From: Alphaproteobacteria bacterium
Lineage (GTDB): Bacteria; Pseudomonadota; Alphaproteobacteria; Ferrovibrionales; Ferrovibrionaceae
Assembly: GCA_026126165.1 (NCBI GenBank)
Contig: JAHCJR010000015.1
Coordinates: forward strand, 1 to 50,179
Reading direction: 5' to 3'
Length of the DNA stretch: 50,179 nucleotides
Shown: piece by piece, positions 49,136 to 50,179 of the stretch
Position numbering within the stretch: the stretch's first letter is position 1
How the letters are laid out: each line of letters opens with the position of its first letter
Position numbers and translations under genes: made by a program
The notes under the pieces: model-generated
Database searches by the model: none
What the model saw: only the letters and a program-made list of their open reading frames with translations
Told to the model about the DNA's origin: nothing

Positions 49136-49170
49136 TTCGGTCTAGCGGCGACTGTCGCCGCTAGACCGAA
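49136..49170 (+). terminator. 16-bp perfect hairpin between pilin gene and cpaB
   Basis: TTCGGTCTAGCGGCGA (49136-49151), loop CTG, TCGCCGCTAGACCGAA (49155-49170). There is no T-tract after it, so it is better seen as a partial terminator or 3' stabiliser that allows much more pilin mRNA than cpaB mRNA. It ends 33 bases before cpaB. Confidence 0.75.
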
Positions 49171-49203
49171 ATTCCCGTGACCTCGATTCTGAGGAGCCGG
49201 ACA

Positions 49204-50179
49204 ATGAAGATGCGCGCGATCTGGATTCTGGCACTGGCGCTGATCATGGCGGCCTTTTCCGTCTACATGGCCAAGGGCTGGCTCGACCGCCAGGCGCGCG
49301 GCACCGCGCAGGCCCCGGCGCCGATTCCGACTGTGAACGTGGTCGTGGCGAAGGTACCGCTACCCTTTGGCGCGACGATCCGCAAGGAACAGCTTCGCCT
49401 GGTGCAATGGCCGAAGGCGGCCGCGCCGGAAGGCACCTTCGGGACCTTCGCCGAGATCCTGGGCGAAAGCGGCGCGGAAGATCGGGTCGCGCTGCGCCCG
49501 ATCGAGGCCAACGAGCCGCTGATGAAATCCAAGGTCTCGGGCTTCGGCGGCCGGGCCTCGCTTTCCGCCCTGGTCTCGCCGGACATGCGCGCGGCGACCA
49601 TCCGCATCAACGACGTGCGCGGCGTCGCCGGCTTCATCCTGCCGGGCGACCGGGTGGACGTGCTGCTGACGCGCGAGATTTCCGAACGCAACCCGATCAC
49701 CGACATCCTGCTGCAGAACCTCAAGGTTCTCGCCATCGACCAGGATGCGAACGAGGCCAAGGACCGGCCCTCCATCGCCAAGGCGGCGACGCTGGAAGTG
49801 ACGCCGGAGCAGGCGCAGAAACTCGTGCTGGCGCAGCAGGTGGGCGTGCTTTCGCTGGCACTGCGTCACATCGCCAATGCCGCGCCGGAGAAGGTGCAGA
49901 CCATCGGCCTCAAGGACCTGCGCATCGGCGAGGCGAATGAGCCGGCGCCGCAGCCCGAAAAGAAGGTGACCGTGGTCCGCACCGCCGTCCCGCGCCAGGA
50001 GCCGGGCCCCTCGGTCCGCATCACGCGCGGCACGCAGAGCACCAACTACGAACTCAAGTCCGACCAGATCAGCACCGGCATCCTGCAGCCGCCGCAGCCG
50101 GCACCGCAGAGCCAGATGCCGGCGACCGGCGCGCCGCAGCCGATCGGCGCCGTGCCGGCGCCGGAGCGGCGCAGCGATG
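49204..50179 (+). CDS. cpaB: Flp pilus assembly protein CpaB (RcpC), 3' end outside window
   Basis: About 325 residues are visible. An N-terminal membrane anchor (MRAIWILALALIMAAFSVYM) is followed by a SAF/pilus-chaperone-type domain: VVVAKVPLPFGATIRKEQLRLVQWP, then the CpaB-typical MRAATIRINDVRGVAGFILPGDRVDVLLTR region, split by a short variable stretch. The C-terminus is Pro/Gln-rich. In Tad systems CpaB is periplasmic and linked to the outer-membrane secretin. GAGGAG precedes the ATG. The cpaC/secretin and ATPase genes are expected beyond the right edge. Confidence 0.94.
   Translation, partial: MKMRAIWILALALIMAAFSVYMAKGWLDRQARGTAQAPAPIPTVNVVVAKVPLPFGATIRKEQLRLVQWPKAAAPEGTFGTFAEILGESGAEDRVALRPIEANEPLMKSKVSGFGGRASLSALVSPDMRAATIRINDVRGVAGFILPGDRVDVLLTREISERNPITDILLQNLKVLAIDQDANEAKDRPSIAKAATLEVTPEQAQKLVLAQQVGVLSLALRHIANAAPEKVQTIGLKDLRIGEANEPAPQPEKKVTVVRTAVPRQEPGPSVRITRGTQSTNYELKSDQISTGILQPPQPAPQSQMPATGAPQPIGAVPAPERRSD

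Overview
The window reads as one chromosomal segment of a G+C-rich alphaproteobacterium, most like Rhodospirillales. This is inferred from gene content and order: murA-DUF2948-hisG-hisD-UPF0262-phosphatase-infA-maf-rng, an N-formylglutamate amidohydrolase next to cpdR, a MarR/OmpR-like/EnvZ-like set divergent from an ilvE-type aminotransferase, and a phasin gene. Genes are closely packed, often with ATGA, GTGA or TTGA stop/start overlaps. No insertion sequence, prophage, CRISPR array or integrase was seen. The window cuts rng at the left edge and cpaB at the right edge.

Layout. 1-6834 (minus): a long housekeeping run from two small hypothetical proteins through murA, hisG, hisD and infA to maf and rng. 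6949-7023: tRNA-Thr(GGT). 7185-10187: a soluble multi-PAS histidine kinase facing an Hpt protein and a receiver protein, probably a phosphorelay. 10337-15149: Bcr/CflA-type exporter, acyl-CoA dehydrogenase, and two tandem DUF2817 (M14-like) hydrolases. 15169-17821 (minus): pgeF, a NDUFAF7-like methyltransferase, lgt. 17939-20944: adenylate cyclase-ATPase fusion. 21023-24257: ubiK, a YbjN-like gene, proC, TetR regulator, phasin. 24261-27049: G3E GTPase, Tat-exported cyclase-family protein, csaA. 27063-30546: EnvZ/OmpR-like pair, MarR regulator and a divergent aminotransferase.

30639-36962 is mostly lipid and acyl-CoA catabolism: SCP2-type thiolase, HSD17B4-type SDR and acyl-CoA synthetase in one operon, then upp (minus) and an AtuA-family protein. 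ada follows, then a strong candidate small RNA (about 38262-38344) carrying the ten-base core I associate with the alpha-r8/MmgR family, which controls polyhydroxybutyrate granules in Sinorhizobium. Its promoter shares sequence words with the phasin promoter at 23572-23642. Then come phhA, a GNAT acetyltransferase, N-formylglutamate amidohydrolase, cpdR and tRNA-Val(GAC).

The right end (41551-50179) is a signalling and pilus region. It holds a ten-segment membrane hybrid kinase, a single-domain receiver and a doubly degenerate GGDEF/EAL protein. After a 500-base A+T-richer gap with a sigma-54-like promoter comes a LuxR-type regulator whose phospho-acceptor Asp is Ala. Next are a membrane-anchored coiled-coil protein translationally coupled to a DnaB-like ATPase, a Flp pilin and cpaB. 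A 17-base element around GTACTA lies directly upstream of both the coiled-coil gene and the pilin gene. This pseudo-receiver, anchor, DnaB-like ATPase and Tad pilus arrangement is the best candidate for an undescribed system here, and the small RNA is the best-supported single discovery.
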